64,000 nucleotides of DNA from Carpediemonas membranifera (lineage: Eukaryota > Fornicata), in assembly GCA_019828565.1 (NCBI GenBank), contig JAHDYR010000029.1, positions 1-64,000 on the forward strand, given 5' to 3'. The notes beneath the pieces were generated by a model, which saw only the letters and a list, made by a program, of their open reading frames with translations, was not told the origin of the DNA and made no database searches. The position numbers and the translations under genes are program-made. Position 1 is the first letter of the stretch. Each line of letters starts with the position of its first letter. Shown here piece after piece: positions 30,361-39,744 of this stretch.

Positions 30361-32270
30361 ATCGGGATCCAGTAGGCTATGAACGTCGCTCTCTGCTTGC
30401 CTGTGAAGAGGCTCCCTATCTCCGTGTGGGCCCACCAGCTGGTCGGGAACGCTGCCTCGAACCAGTCCTGTGCTATGGCTGCCAGTCTGGCGTTGGAGTT
30501 CGTCCTGCGTTGTGGTGCGATGACTAATAGGCCTCTCTGCTGCAGTGCGGGGTGCGTCTCGTCTGACGTGGCGATCTCCTCCGCCCTGGCGATGACCTTG
30601 TCCAGTAGGCTGACTGGTGGGACCGCCAATGACCTCATCTCTGACCAATTGCATGTAAATGCGTCCGTCTGGAAGTCGTGGTCCTCCGGCAGGAATCTCT
30701 CCGCGCAGAAGAGTGATCGGTCTACTGACCCCCATCGTTCCAGCGCGCTCTGGAGCATCGCCGCGGGTGAGTTCCAGTCCAGCTTCCGGTACCTGGACAG
30801 CCCGTCGGCAGTCGTGTTGTATCTCCCTGGAATGTGCTTGGTTCTTATCCTGCAGCCAATCTCGAACAAGTAGTCGTGAAGCTTCACAATCGTCCTTCTG
30901 ATGTGTCGGGGAGCTCTGGTGCTTGACTTCAGGACCCATGAAAGCGCTGATGTGTTGTCCCCGGCTTGGAGTAGGTCCCTCTCCTGAATGTCGCTCGTCC
31001 ATCTCCGCAGGCCTTCCTCCATTGCCAATAGCTCCTTCGCGTTGATGCTCTTGGAGCATTGTGCCTCTGAGAACCTGCCCTGGATGTTGAGGGACGTGTC
31101 TTCGACAAACAGCGTCGCGCCGAACGCATAGTCCGACGCGTCGGTCTCCATACGAAGTACCTGGCCTCTTGGGCCGAAGTACCATGCCGGATCGGATGAT
31201 AGCTGTCTGGCCCACCACCGCAGGTCCGTTCGTAGGTCCTGGGGCAGGCTGGACTTTGGGTACCGCACTCGGTCGTCGCAGCCAGCGATCCTGACCTGCA
31301 GCTCTCTGAGCCGGACAAGTGCCCGCGTCCCTAGTGCGAACCGGCAGAAGAGTAGCTTTCCGTGGAGGGTCTGAAGGTCCCGCTTTGTGTGTCTCTTGAG
31401 TTGCAGGTTGGCTATGAGACTGCTGTACTGAGCCCTCTTCTCCTCTGGCAGCGACATCGTCATCTCGCGCAAGTCGACTATCACGCCCAAGTAAGTTACC
31501 CTCTGGGACGGGGTCAAGTGGCACTTCTCTCTCGATAGGACGACTCCAAGTGAGTCCAAGATCTCTAAGATCCGTGGGACCTGGGCGCTCAACGACTCTC
31601 TCGAGCGACTGATTATGAGCAGATCGTCCAGGTACACGTATATTATCAGTCCTTCGAGAAGTGAGCGCAAGATCTTCGCCATCTGTGACGTAACCGACTG
31701 AAACTGCCGTGGCGCCGTTGAGAGGCCGAAAGGGAGTCCTCTCCATCTGTATTGTTCTCCCTCGAACGAGAATCCGAGTTCCTGTCGTGAGTTCTCCTCC
31801 ACTAGGAGCTGGTAGTACCCGGACTTCATGTCCAATGTTATTCCCCACGAGTTTCTCGGAACGCCATGCTGTATCTCTGCTAGGCCCCTCAGCCTGAATG
31901 TTAGGTCCTCTTGGTATGCATTGACCGGTCTCAGGTCGTGTATCAGACGGTAGCTGCCTGCGATCTTCTTCTCTAATGTAAACAGGGGGCATATTGTCGT
32001 CGCCTCGCCCTTCTCTATTGCTTTCTGTTGCAGTAGCTCCTCTAGTAGAGCCTTCATCGTGTCTGTCTCCTTCTGGAGGTGCGCATTGAGCGCCGGTGCT
32101 GCCGGGGTGACCTTCACTCCCTCTCGTAACAGTTGCACCACCTCCCTGCTGGCCCCGAGGGCCTCCCACCTCATCCACCGACGGCTCATCGAGCCCGTCA
32201 GCCCCTGTATACACTGGGTGGAGGTGTCTTGCTGATCTTCTTGTGCTTCTTCTCTTTCCATTGCAAACAA
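30171..32270 (-). CDS. DIRS reverse transcriptase-RNase H
   Basis: An intact 699-residue ORF. RT: LGASREVVQLLREGVKV, CPLFTLEKKIAGSYRLIHDL, GITLDMKSGYYQLLV (first Asp), GLPFGLSTAPRQFQSV, IIYVYLDDLLII (YLDD) and TYLGVIVDLRE. RNase H: LRMETDASDYAFGATLF, AKELLAMEEGLRRW, QAGDNTSALSWVLK and HIPGRYNTTADGLSRY. The rest (about residues 520-699) has the conserved post-RNase H block (FCAERFLPEDHDFQTDAF) and a Ser/Glu-rich tail. It is in +1 register to the surrounding gag-recombinase frame. No methyltransferase domain is seen. Confidence 0.9.
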   Translation of the reverse strand: MFAMEREEAQEDQQDTSTQCIQGLTGSMSRRWMRWEALGASREVVQLLREGVKVTPAAPALNAHLQKETDTMKALLEELLQQKAIEKGEATTICPLFTLEKKIAGSYRLIHDLRPVNAYQEDLTFRLRGLAEIQHGVPRNSWGITLDMKSGYYQLLVEENSRQELGFSFEGEQYRWRGLPFGLSTAPRQFQSVTSQMAKILRSLLEGLIIYVYLDDLLIISRSRESLSAQVPRILEILDSLGVVLSREKCHLTPSQRVTYLGVIVDLREMTMSLPEEKRAQYSSLIANLQLKRHTKRDLQTLHGKLLFCRFALGTRALVRLRELQVRIAGCDDRVRYPKSSLPQDLRTDLRWWARQLSSDPAWYFGPRGQVLRMETDASDYAFGATLFVEDTSLNIQGRFSEAQCSKSINAKELLAMEEGLRRWTSDIQERDLLQAGDNTSALSWVLKSSTRAPRHIRRTIVKLHDYLFEIGCRIRTKHIPGRYNTTADGLSRYRKLDWNSPAAMLQSALERWGSVDRSLFCAERFLPEDHDFQTDAFTCNWSEMRSLAVPPVSLLDKVIARAEEIATSDETHPALQQRGLLVIAPQRRTNSNARLAAIAQDWFEAAFPTSWWAHTEIGSLFTGKQRATFIAYWIPIATETSSSQPGESCNRERENVSPAEDRRSTGGEEAPESSRQASEIRYSEQHSSGTGNGAPESA

Positions 32271-32299
32271 ACTCTTCGAAGTATATCGAGCCTTTTATA

Positions 32300-33012
32300 G
32301 TCATCGGGTTCAGGCTTAACCATTCTCTGGCCTCTACTGGGCCCGCCCCGGTCCGAGGTCGGTTGCCGGGGCACGACGGTTGTTGTTGTTGAAGCGGGGG
32401 AGAGTTGCGGCTGAAGCCGCCGAAGCCTCTCTGGAACCGCTTGGGTCGAGGAGGCGGTGGGGTGGCCTTGGCCGCCTTGGCGGCCAGCACTACGAAGCGT
32501 TGCGCGTCTCGTTCTTCTCTCGAAATAGCCATGAAGTAGCGCGCAGCGGTGTCGGAGTGGCTGTCATATAGCCGTAGGAACTCGAGTCTGCGCTCGAAGA
32601 CCGCCTCGATCGCGGCTTCGATCTGGTTGACGCGCATCATCTCCGGGTTGTTGAGGATACCTCTGATGTCGGCAAGTGTCTCGCGGAGGTGGTCGTACTC
32701 CTTAGCAACGGCTCCTATCCGAGACGGGCGTCTCGGGTCCCGTGTACTGTCCTTAACCGATGAAACCTCCGAACGGAGTGCCGTAATGACGTTCTGCCGC
32801 TGTTGTATGAGCTCAGCAAGGCTCTCCATGGTGACAGGCGGCGGATCAGCGTTATCCGTGTCGCCTTCGGCCATCCTCACGGTTTCTGCTGGAGGGATAC
32901 GATCTGCTCGCGATCGGGACGGATCAAGACCGTATCCACAATCATATCTTTCGAGATTTTCTAAATATTTTGGCCATCTTTCTCGTGTCCCCGGAATCCT
33001 GTTCTGACACAC
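32300..33012 (-). CDS. DIRS gag-like ORF1 of the complete element
   Basis: Starts MCQNRIPGTRERWPKYL, with helical and coiled-coil segments around MESLAELIQQRQNVITALRS and EYDHLRETLADIRGILN. Then comes a conserved-looking EFLRLYDSHSDTAARYFMAI and a Gly/Phe/Pro-rich tail (KRFQRGFGGFSRNSPPLQQ). It lacks a zinc knuckle. The C-terminal limit is uncertain because the frame has no stop; I end it near the RT start. The first 53 codons lie in the 182 bp repeat. Confidence 0.6.
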
Positions 33013-33035
33013 CCTGACCCAGCAGTGTCAGGGCG
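32854..33035 (-). repeat. 182 bp direct repeat, copy 1 (element 5' end)
   Basis: See 28915-29096. The outer end carries the hairpin CCCTGAC...GTCAGGG (33014-33033). Confidence 0.7.
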
Positions 33036-33107
33036 TGAGCCACGCCCGAGGCGTGATAGCTTACATATCGATGATATGCGTCTGACTAGGCAGACACTCA
33101 CATTCAC

Positions 33108-33929
33108 TTATGAATTCTCCTGGGGGCGGAACATTATAGGCAATGGCGCTTGATAATCTTCGCTACGGTAATCATGATCTTCTGGAAGTAGAATGGCGCC
33201 GCGGACCATCCGAATGGGAGGACTGTGAACTGATAGTGGACGCCGCGGTGAATAAAGCCTAGGAGGGACTGCGATGATGGGTGAATGGACACGTGGTGGT
33301 AGCCTGCATGGAGATCTAGCGACATCATCATGTCTCCTGGCGCAAGGCTTAAAACTGCTCTCTTGGCACCGAACAAGCGGAACGTACGGCGCTCTTTGGA
33401 GACCTTGTTGAGCGGTATGAGGTTGTGGACTGCTCTCCATTTGTCTGTACCCTTCGGGACTGGAAAGAGAGGACATGTGAGCTTCGGTGGTGATGAGACG
33501 CGGTGTATGGCACCCGATGAGAGCATTTCGCGCACCAGCGGATCGAGCTTGGCTAAGTCCTTCTCTGGGAGATGGAATATTCGAGGATTGCTCGGTTGTT
33601 GTGTCAGTTCGATGGGTATGCCGTCGCCAACCCAAGAGACCACGTCGGATGGCGCTCCCAAGCGCCGCCACGTGGCCACTGAGTGGCGGAGAGAACCCGC
33701 TCGACGGGTTGTGGGGAGTGGTGGTTCGGTTGATTGATGGTCTTGCACAATTAGTTTTTTCTGGGGCGCTTATCGCTCTTGGGGGCGACTCTGGCACTGG
33801 AGCGGGCCTCTGCGATGAGGACGGTGAGGCTCTCGGAATCACGGATCCTGGAACGTCGGGCTCTGACGTAGTCCTTGACTGCGTCGGCGTAGTGAAAGCC
33901 ATTGATGTCCTTAATGAGGAGAAGCTCAT
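33108..33929 (-). other. Open -1 frame overlapping DIRS copy D4
   Basis: A 273-codon open frame in -1 register to the D4 RT (33748-33134), Ser/Pro-rich, with no domain. Confidence 0.4.
33134..33748 (-). pseudogene. DIRS copy D4 reverse transcriptase, truncated
   Basis: RT motifs: LGAPSDVVSWVGDGIPIEL, LTCPLFPVPKGTDKWRAV, HNLIPLNKVSKERRTFRLFG, MSLDLHAGYHHVSI (first Asp) and VLPFGWSAAPFYFQKIM. It breaks off before the YxDD box at about 33134. Beyond lies unassigned DNA up to the complete DIRS element at 33035. Non-functional. Confidence 0.8.
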
Positions 33930-34185
33930 GACGGAGCATTAGCTGAAGCTTGATCGTCTCGGTTGTCCAGCTCGGGTGGAGGAAGATGTCCCTGTAGAGC
34001 ATCTGCAGCCATTCGGACTCGTTACGCATGGTGAGTCCGGGTGGCGCCACTCCAGCGACATTAAATCTCGAAGCGTCAATAACTCGCCTGTTAGTTCGTT
34101 GATGCGCTTCTGCGGATCTGGGATCTTCTCTGCTTCAGGCGTGCGGTCCCCGGTGTTGTTCTCGGTTTCTTCAGCCATCTGGCCG
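33751..34185 (-). pseudogene. DIRS copy D4 gag-like ORF1, frameshifted
   Basis: An N-terminal frame starting MAEETENNTGDRTPEAEKIP (about 34180) runs into a second frame at about 34050: NESEWLQMLYRDIFLHP, LLLIKDINGFHYADAV, and a basic tail (SDKRPRKN). Same layout as D2 and D3 ORF1. It begins about 100 bp from tRNA-Val. Confidence 0.6.
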
Positions 34186-34283
34186 TAATTGATTCGATCC
34201 CGATTCGTTCGGCTCGAATAAATCGAATCAGGCAGATCCATCGCCCATGCTCCATTATCTCACGCCGGAGCTGACGTCTCAAC

Positions 34284-34357
34284 GATTCTTTGGTCTAGTC
34301 GGTTATGACGCCTGTTTGACAGACAGGAGATCCCCGGTTCGAGCCCGGGAAGAATCA
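34284..34357 (+). tRNA. tRNA-Val (anticodon GAC)
   Basis: Acceptor GATTCTT pairs with AAGAATC. D arm GTC...GAC. Anticodon stem CCTGT/ACAGG with loop TTGACAG, GAC at 34318-34320. T arm CCCGG-TTCGAGC-CCGGG. No intron, no encoded CCA. The minus-strand DIRS copy D4 starts about 100 bp upstream, the same arrangement as at the other tRNA-Val. Confidence 0.92.
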
Positions 34358-34400
34358 TATCTCAACATCAAATTCTCGTCTCGAAAAAGCGAGTAAAAAT

Positions 34401-34473
34401 TGCTGCTTGCCGGGTTCGAACCAGCGACCTTATGATCTTCAGTCATACGCTCTCCCAACTGAGCTAAAGCAGC
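34401..34473 (-). tRNA. tRNA-Phe (anticodon GAA)
   Basis: Minus strand: acceptor GCTGCTT with AAGCAGC, D arm GCTC...GAGC, anticodon stem TATGA/TCATA with loop CTGAAGA (GAA), and T arm CCGGG...CCCGG in a normal TTCGAA loop. Convergent with tRNA-Val (GAC), 43 bp apart. The 5' side touches the open frame of the LRR gene fragment. Confidence 0.93.
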
Positions 34474-34661
34474 CTGACGGACATCGACCCTGAGTAAGAT
34501 TCTCCTGTAAGGTAGGTTCCTCGCAGGAGCCGGAGCAGATGACGAGCATGTCAGTGGTCTCGGTCCAGGCGGGGCACTCGACGTTGAAGTTGTTGCAGCG
34601 GGAGCGGAGCTCGAACATGTACTCGTAGACAGAGAAGTCGAGGAGGTCGCCGGTGAGCAGG
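34474..34661 (-). pseudogene. LRR gene, C-terminal part (split by Ty3-B)
   Basis: Minus-strand frame LLTGDLLDFSVYEYMFELRS, then Cys-rich VECPAWTETTDMLVICSGSC. This is the capping region typical after plant/stramenopile-type LRRs. It continues in frame from the fragment at 40796-40992 when Ty3-B and one CAGG are disregarded. Downstream the frame runs straight into tRNA-Phe and stops inside it, so the native 3' end is lost or the gene fragment was joined to the tRNA locus. Confidence 0.65.
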
Positions 34662-34763
34662 TGTGGGTTCGTGAGAACAAAGCTTTACAAAGAATAGAGC
34701 TCGACACCCATGTGTCGAGCTGGACGACTCAAGACTATTAAATAATCTATTGATGAACCAACA
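34662..34763 (-). repeat. 102 bp LTR, 3' LTR of Ty3-B
   Basis: Identical to 40694-40795. Ends TGTTGGTTC...GAACCCACA in element sense. Contains a strong hairpin, AGCTCGACAC-CCAT-GTGTCGAGCT (34699-34720), and a TATTTAATA box. The polypurine tract GGGAGGGAAG abuts it, the same as in Ty3-A. Confidence 0.92.
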
Positions 34764-35529
34764 CTTCCCTCCCATGCTCCGGTAGAGCATCAAAAAACTC
34801 AACACTATTATGAAGGGTGTGCTAGGTGCTTGGTCCGGGTGAATTGCCCAGATACAAGCTCCAGTAACCGTCGCTTCCATGGGGACTCGCCATGGAGCCG
34901 GAGTTGGCAATGGACTAAGCCCTATTGCCTGAACCGTTGTGAGCTCGGGACTTTCGAGTTCACCGGATACCCGTTGACCAGACTGGCTATAAAAACCCTG
35001 TGTCTTATGCCCGGCGTGATGTCCAGTCACGTTTCTGAGATATGCTTACCTCACTACCAAATCTAAATTACCTAATATTATCTGATCAAATCTTGCGTGG
35101 TACCACTGTATTAGCGCGCTATGTTATGGGTATCCTTACCTGGGGTCCTGCCCCTCTTGAAAGTCTTTGAAACATACCCGACGATTCTGAAAGGGTCAAA
35201 TGGCGCACTTTTAGGTGCCATCGATGTCCCCATGTCAATTCTTACCAGAGGTTGGTTACATTCCGCCTAATCTTACACGGCGTTCAAAAAAACGGGTTAA
35301 GAGGCTCCAATTCCTTCTCGTTCGCGAGATATGGCACTTTTTCGTTTTGCACCGCCGGAAACACTTTTTGGATCCCGAAAACGCGGCTATATTGAATAAC
35401 AACATCAGTTCCACCATGTAAACAACTCTATGTTCCACTTCTGAACAGCATTGTTGCGTAACCATTGCGTTTCATCGATTTCGCATTTTTTGCTTTCTGG
35501 AAAGTCGACTTTCTAGACGATCACAGCTC
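34764..35529. other. Non-coding 3' region of Ty3-B, upstream of the antisense ORF
   Basis: About 770 bp with only short frames (for example a basic 68-codon plus frame at 35215-35421). It would hold the promoter of the antisense ORF. I see no clear TATA element placed before 35530. Confidence 0.4.
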
Positions 35530-36651
35530 ATGGGGGATTTCGACGCCGCTGTGGAAACTATTCTAAATCGTCTTACGACTAACACTTCGAGAATGCAATT
35601 TTGCCGTCTCCTCCGTCGCCATATCGCTGAAACTGGTTCCTACCTCGAGCTGTTCACCCCTTACCAGCCGCGACGTGCTCCTAGGCGCCAAAACGTCCCT
35701 AATGTCCCAGAGGAACTTGCTGGCGCCGTAACCAGTTCTGCATCTGACAGCGAGAGCGTTAACGCCGTCGACCTACGCTACCTTCCGGCTTCTCCTGACC
35801 CAACCGACAATGAGTCTGACTCCGAGTCGGACGACACCCCGCCATCCCTCTCTGGCTACGTGGAACTCGTCACCCGGCAGGCAGTCAGCTACTACTGGAA
35901 CTCTCCCCGGACTGAGTTACTGCTGCTCACCGACAACCGGCTGCACTCTTACACCCGCGCTTCCGCTGCAGTGCACTCGCATGACGCCGGCGCTGATCTC
36001 TGCCGTGACGCTATCGTACTCCAGGCGATGTCGGCTTACCTCTCCATACGTCGCGATTCGACTGATGCTGCCATCGTTTCAGCCTACCTCACTGCTGTTC
36101 GAGACAAACGCGCGTATGTGCCGAACGCGCTCAAGCAAGAGATCGAGAATCGCTCTGGCCTCAGCATCGTCACCATGCGTCCTCATGTCTTCCGTGCTGT
36201 CATGCTCGGCCACGATGTCAACCTATATTTTGTGCTGCACATGGGAGAGGCCCTCGGTATCCTCACCCGCGCTGATTGCGCTGAGTTCGCTCGTCAGTAC
36301 TTCGCTCGCATGCGTAGCGGCGCTTCCTTCGACGACGCAGAGTTCAGTCTTCTGTCAGGCTTCATGCCGGTTACTGCTGACCGCGCCCCGTCGCTGACTC
36401 TGCAAGACATGACTTCTGCAGCCTTCACGGTCTCGCGTGTTTGGCATTATCGTTTTGACGCCCCTGGTCTTCTGCGCCTGCATGTCAGTTATGAGGAATG
36501 CCCCAATGTGAGCAGCATTGCCATCGCTACTCGGCGCAAGCAGACTCACCCTGCCGTTGCCCAGTTCCTCACTGAGCATCTGTCTTACGAGTCTTACCTC
36601 GCCGACGACGTTGCCCTCGATGGTAACGTCCGTTGTGACACTTGCGAATAA
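35530..36651 (+). CDS. Antisense accessory ORF of Ty3-B, unknown function
   Basis: An intact 373-residue ORF opposite to gag-pol, between the chromodomain stop (about 36674) and the 3' LTR, and tail-to-tail with pol. N-terminal helical part (MQFCRLLRRHIAETGSYLEL), Arg/Pro patch, acidic Ser/Asp linker (NESDSESDD), then a folded-looking domain of about 250 residues (IVTMRPHVFRAVMLGHDVNL, FVLHMGEALGILTRADCAEF). The last residues are RCDTCE. No family recognised. Antisense ORFs in this position are known from some plant Ty3 lineages (Tat/Retand type), so position alone suggests an element gene. It could be a captured host gene. The intact frame beside a frameshifted pol is striking. Confidence 0.7.
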   Translation: MGDFDAAVETILNRLTTNTSRMQFCRLLRRHIAETGSYLELFTPYQPRRAPRRQNVPNVPEELAGAVTSSASDSESVNAVDLRYLPASPDPTDNESDSESDDTPPSLSGYVELVTRQAVSYYWNSPRTELLLLTDNRLHSYTRASAAVHSHDAGADLCRDAIVLQAMSAYLSIRRDSTDAAIVSAYLTAVRDKRAYVPNALKQEIENRSGLSIVTMRPHVFRAVMLGHDVNLYFVLHMGEALGILTRADCAEFARQYFARMRSGASFDDAEFSLLSGFMPVTADRAPSLTLQDMTSAAFTVSRVWHYRFDAPGLLRLHVSYEECPNVSSIAIATRRKQTHPAVAQFLTEHLSYESYLADDVALDGNVRCDTCE

Positions 36652-36676
36652 ACAGTTTCTGATGCTTGGGGGCCAT

Positions 36677-38720
36677 TTATTCGGCCATCCCCAGATATAT
36701 ATCCAACGCTTCGCATCCCTTAACGTTCTGGTACGGCTCCCACGTATCTTCCGAAGGCTCGTACCCTGCCCATCGGACGTGGAACTGCCGATCGCTGAGT
36801 CTGCGCTCATGCGTTGCTTCGTATATCGACTCCACGACATACTCGCCGATCGTCACTGCTGCTAGCTCTTGGGCATGTTGCATGGACAGCTCGCCTGAAA
36901 ATGGTCTGACCCTCTCGGACGCGACCTGGAATTCGGTCCTCGTATTGACATCTCTAACCCAGTAACCAACTGGAAAGTCATTCCTCATGATAGGCTGGAT
37001 CAGTTGCATGGGGCCTCGCCACCCTGCAGCCAACTTTGATGGTGGCCCATTCGGGTATTTGACCAATACAAACTCAGACGTAATTGGTTCAGGAGGGGCA
37101 GCTTGCTGAGAGCGTCAGCGTGCATTGCCTTAATACGTGCTTCAGCGAGCTCTCGAGCGAGTTTGGCAGCAGCTACGTTGCTCGCTGGTTGGCTGACCGC
37201 CTTCTCACCCAGTTCTTTGACGATTAGCATGTCGGCCGGTACGCGCAGATCACTACCAAAAATCACCTCTGCTGGGGTTAAACGCGTTGCTGAGTGTGGT
37301 GTCGCGTTGACAATGTACTGTGCGACTGGCAACGACTCCGACCACAGCTCCGACCTCAGCTCGTACTGCCGCGCCCTCAGAATACGCTCGACTCTGCTGT
37401 TCGCTCGTTCGACCACTCCATTTGACTGTGGATGATATGGAGTGGTTGTATGGATTGAAAAGCCAACTCGGACGGACAAGTCCTTGAACAGCTTGTTGAC
37501 AAACTGCTTGCCTCCGTCTGTTTGGAGGACTCGAGGGACTCCATACCTGAGTATCCACTGGTCAGCAAATGCTCTGACAGCTTCGTCGGCTCTCGTTGTC
37601 TTCAGCGGAATGAGCTCGGTCCACCTCGAAGCCATATCGACTACTACTAAAATGAACTTGTATCCGAGCGACTCGGGCAACGGACCGATAGTGTCCATTG
37701 CTACCTTCATGAACGGCCTGAGTCCGGCTGTATGTAAGTATGCCCTGGCGGCTTCAGCTGGTTTTGCTGTGAGTTGACATACCGGACATCTGTCGATCAC
37801 CCTCGCCACCTGATCCACGGGCGCCCTCTTGCCTTGTGTCCTCAAGAATTGTATCGTGGTATGCAGTGGCAGGTGAGCTTGCCCGTGTCTGTGTGCCTCA
37901 GCTATCTCCGTCTCAGACGCCACTGGCAACCGATCTGCCGATGCCGCAAACACGCGACTGAGACCATCGGCTGCACTGTTATCCACTCCGGCCACATGTT
38001 TGATCGTGAAATCAAGATCAGATATTGATTCGTACCACCGTTGAACCTTGGAGTTGGAAGAACGCGACATAAACACAAGATTGCGATGATCAGTCAGCAA
38101 TGTGAATGGTGTCCAACACAAGAACCTGCGCCACCTCTGCAACGCGGAAACGATTGCATACGCCTCCTGTTCAATTGTGCTCCATCTCGTCTGCACATCG
38201 TTGAAAGACTTGGACATGTATGACACCGGCTTACCGTCTTGTAGCAACACTCCGCCAATTCCAAGGTCTGACGCGTCAGTCATGACGACGTGCTCACGGG
38301 TAACATCGAAGTGTTCGAGGGCGGGAGCCTGACACAGCAGATCTTTGACCTGCGCCAAAGCCTCGACCTGATCGCTGCCGTCGGGAGGTGCCTTGCCACA
38401 CGCGGCTTGAGCTAAAGGGTGCACGATCCTCGAAAAACCTGGCACAAAATCTCTCATGAAGTTCAAGAATCCCATTAGGGCTTGAGCGGCCTTCTTCGTC
38501 TTCGGGACACGCAGCGTCTCAACATCCCGAATGCGGTCTGGCGCAATTCTAAATCCTGTACCCGACACCACCCAGCCTAAGAACTCGACTTCTGCGAGTC
38601 CAAAGTGTGACTTCTCCTTGTTGAGGCTGAGTTTCAACTCTTCGGCCCTCGCCAACACCTTGTTCAAGTTGGACAAGTACTCTTGCTCTGTGCGGCCGAA
38701 AATTATAATGTCGTCAATAT
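36677..38720 (-). CDS. Ty3-B RT end, RNase H, integrase and chromodomain
   Basis: After the YIDD box (IIYIDDIIIFG, about 38715) the frame is open from 38676: RT thumb (FLGWVVSGTGFRIAP), RNase H (VVMTDASDLGIGGVLLQD, LLTDHRNLVFM), integrase zinc region (CPVCQLTAKP) and core (VAMDTIGPLPE, LQTDGGKQFVN, NGVVERANSRV). Near 37090 a one-base slip moves to the 37066 frame: PNGPPSKLAAGWRGPM and a chromodomain (YVVESIYEATHERRLSDRQF, then HVRWAGYEPSEDTWEPY). DDE and YIDD residues are intact. Confidence 0.85.
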
Positions 38721-39739
38721 ATATGATACACGCGGTACCAAGTAGATCGTGGAATCCCCGTTCAATTGCAAACTGGAAATGCGCCCCAGCGTTTTTTCAA
38801 TCCAAACGGCATGCCCGTATACTGGAACTTGCCTCGTGGGGTCTGGAACGCAGTGTATTGTCTCGACCTTTCGGACAACTTGACTTGATGATAACCCTTC
38901 GAAAGGTCAATCGTGGCGAAGATCTTAGCTCCTGCCAACCGTGCGAGGCACGCTTGAACCTCTGGGATCGGGTAATCAAACGGCTCAGTCAGGTCGTTGA
39001 TCCTTCTGAAATCGACAACCATACGAGTTCTGTCTCGGCCCTTCGGGACGAGGAGAGCTGGGGACGAGTACGGAGAGAAACTCGCCTCAATATACTTCTT
39101 GGCTAACAGCTCCCGGACGTGCTCATCAAACAGACCCTGCTTCTGGTGAGGGATGTAATTTGACCTGGACGCTACTACTCGGTCCTCCTTCAAGATCAGG
39201 TCATAAGGCTCTAAGGCAGAAAACCCCTCACGCTCCTCGAAGCAACGGCTGAACTTGGCGATGATTCGCGCATGCATCGCTGTAAAATCTGTTGACATAG
39301 TGTAGGACTGCATCGCGTCCATTGGGGGGACGGACGGTTCCATATCGTCAGAGTCCCGGCTCGCTTGAGATTCCGCGACACTGGGCAGGATGCCCCACTC
39401 AACCATCGTTGGGTACGACAATAGAAGGTCGTAGATGCATTCAACTCCGTATGCGGCGACAGTAGTCGACAGTGCCTTTGGAGTGAAAGGTGACTTATGC
39501 ATGAGAAGGGGAATCTCATAGCAAACGTCGGACTCAATAGATCCCCCTGGAGTCTTGATGACGATAGGTTGACTGAGCTTCGTCGGAATAAGTTCAGCAG
39601 CGGTTGCCGACTGGGGGTTCACCAAGCAAATATCCGCCCCGCAGTCGAAAAGTACACGCTCCCATTGCACACTGTGATCATTACCGACCGGAACCTCTGC
39701 TGTTACTATCGGGAGCGCGTTGCTGTGTGTCTGACTCAA
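38721..39739 (-). CDS. Ty3-B protease and N-terminal RT
   Basis: Protease with VLFDCGADICLVN (D-C-G in place of D-S/T-G), then RT: YIEASFSPYSSPALLVPKG, FATIDLSKGYHQVKL (first Asp) and GMPFGLKK. The frame is lost in a run of six As at about 38797. Five As would read LKNAGAHFQ and lead on to the YIDD region. A homopolymer slip, real or artefactual, is the simplest cause. Confidence 0.82.
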
Positions 39740-39744
39740 CGATG

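Larger units (their letters stand above)
29188..33012 (-). other. Uninterrupted 1274-codon gag-to-recombinase frame
   Basis: One frame without a stop contains the gag-like ORF at its start and the recombinase at its end. In between it runs for about 1.9 kb in -1 register to the RT-RNase H ORF, giving an Arg/Gly/Pro-rich stretch of no known domain. Gag and recombinase therefore share a frame with RT nested between them in another. Confidence 0.65.
29097..33035 (-). mobile_element. Complete DIRS/PAT-type element with tyrosine recombinase
   Basis: Order on the minus strand: 182 bp repeat and gag start (33035-32300), RT-RNase H (32270-30171), tyrosine recombinase (to 29188), a 91 bp tail, and then the second 182 bp repeat. 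The element uses a recombinase rather than an integrase and has no LTRs. All catalytic motifs are present and no frameshift is needed, so it may be functional. Confidence 0.85.

Noticed and set aside
34303-34707. Minus-strand 134-codon ORF as a gene
   Set aside because: It runs through the tRNA-Phe gene, the LRR fragment (wrong frame) and LTR sequence. It is a shadow frame.
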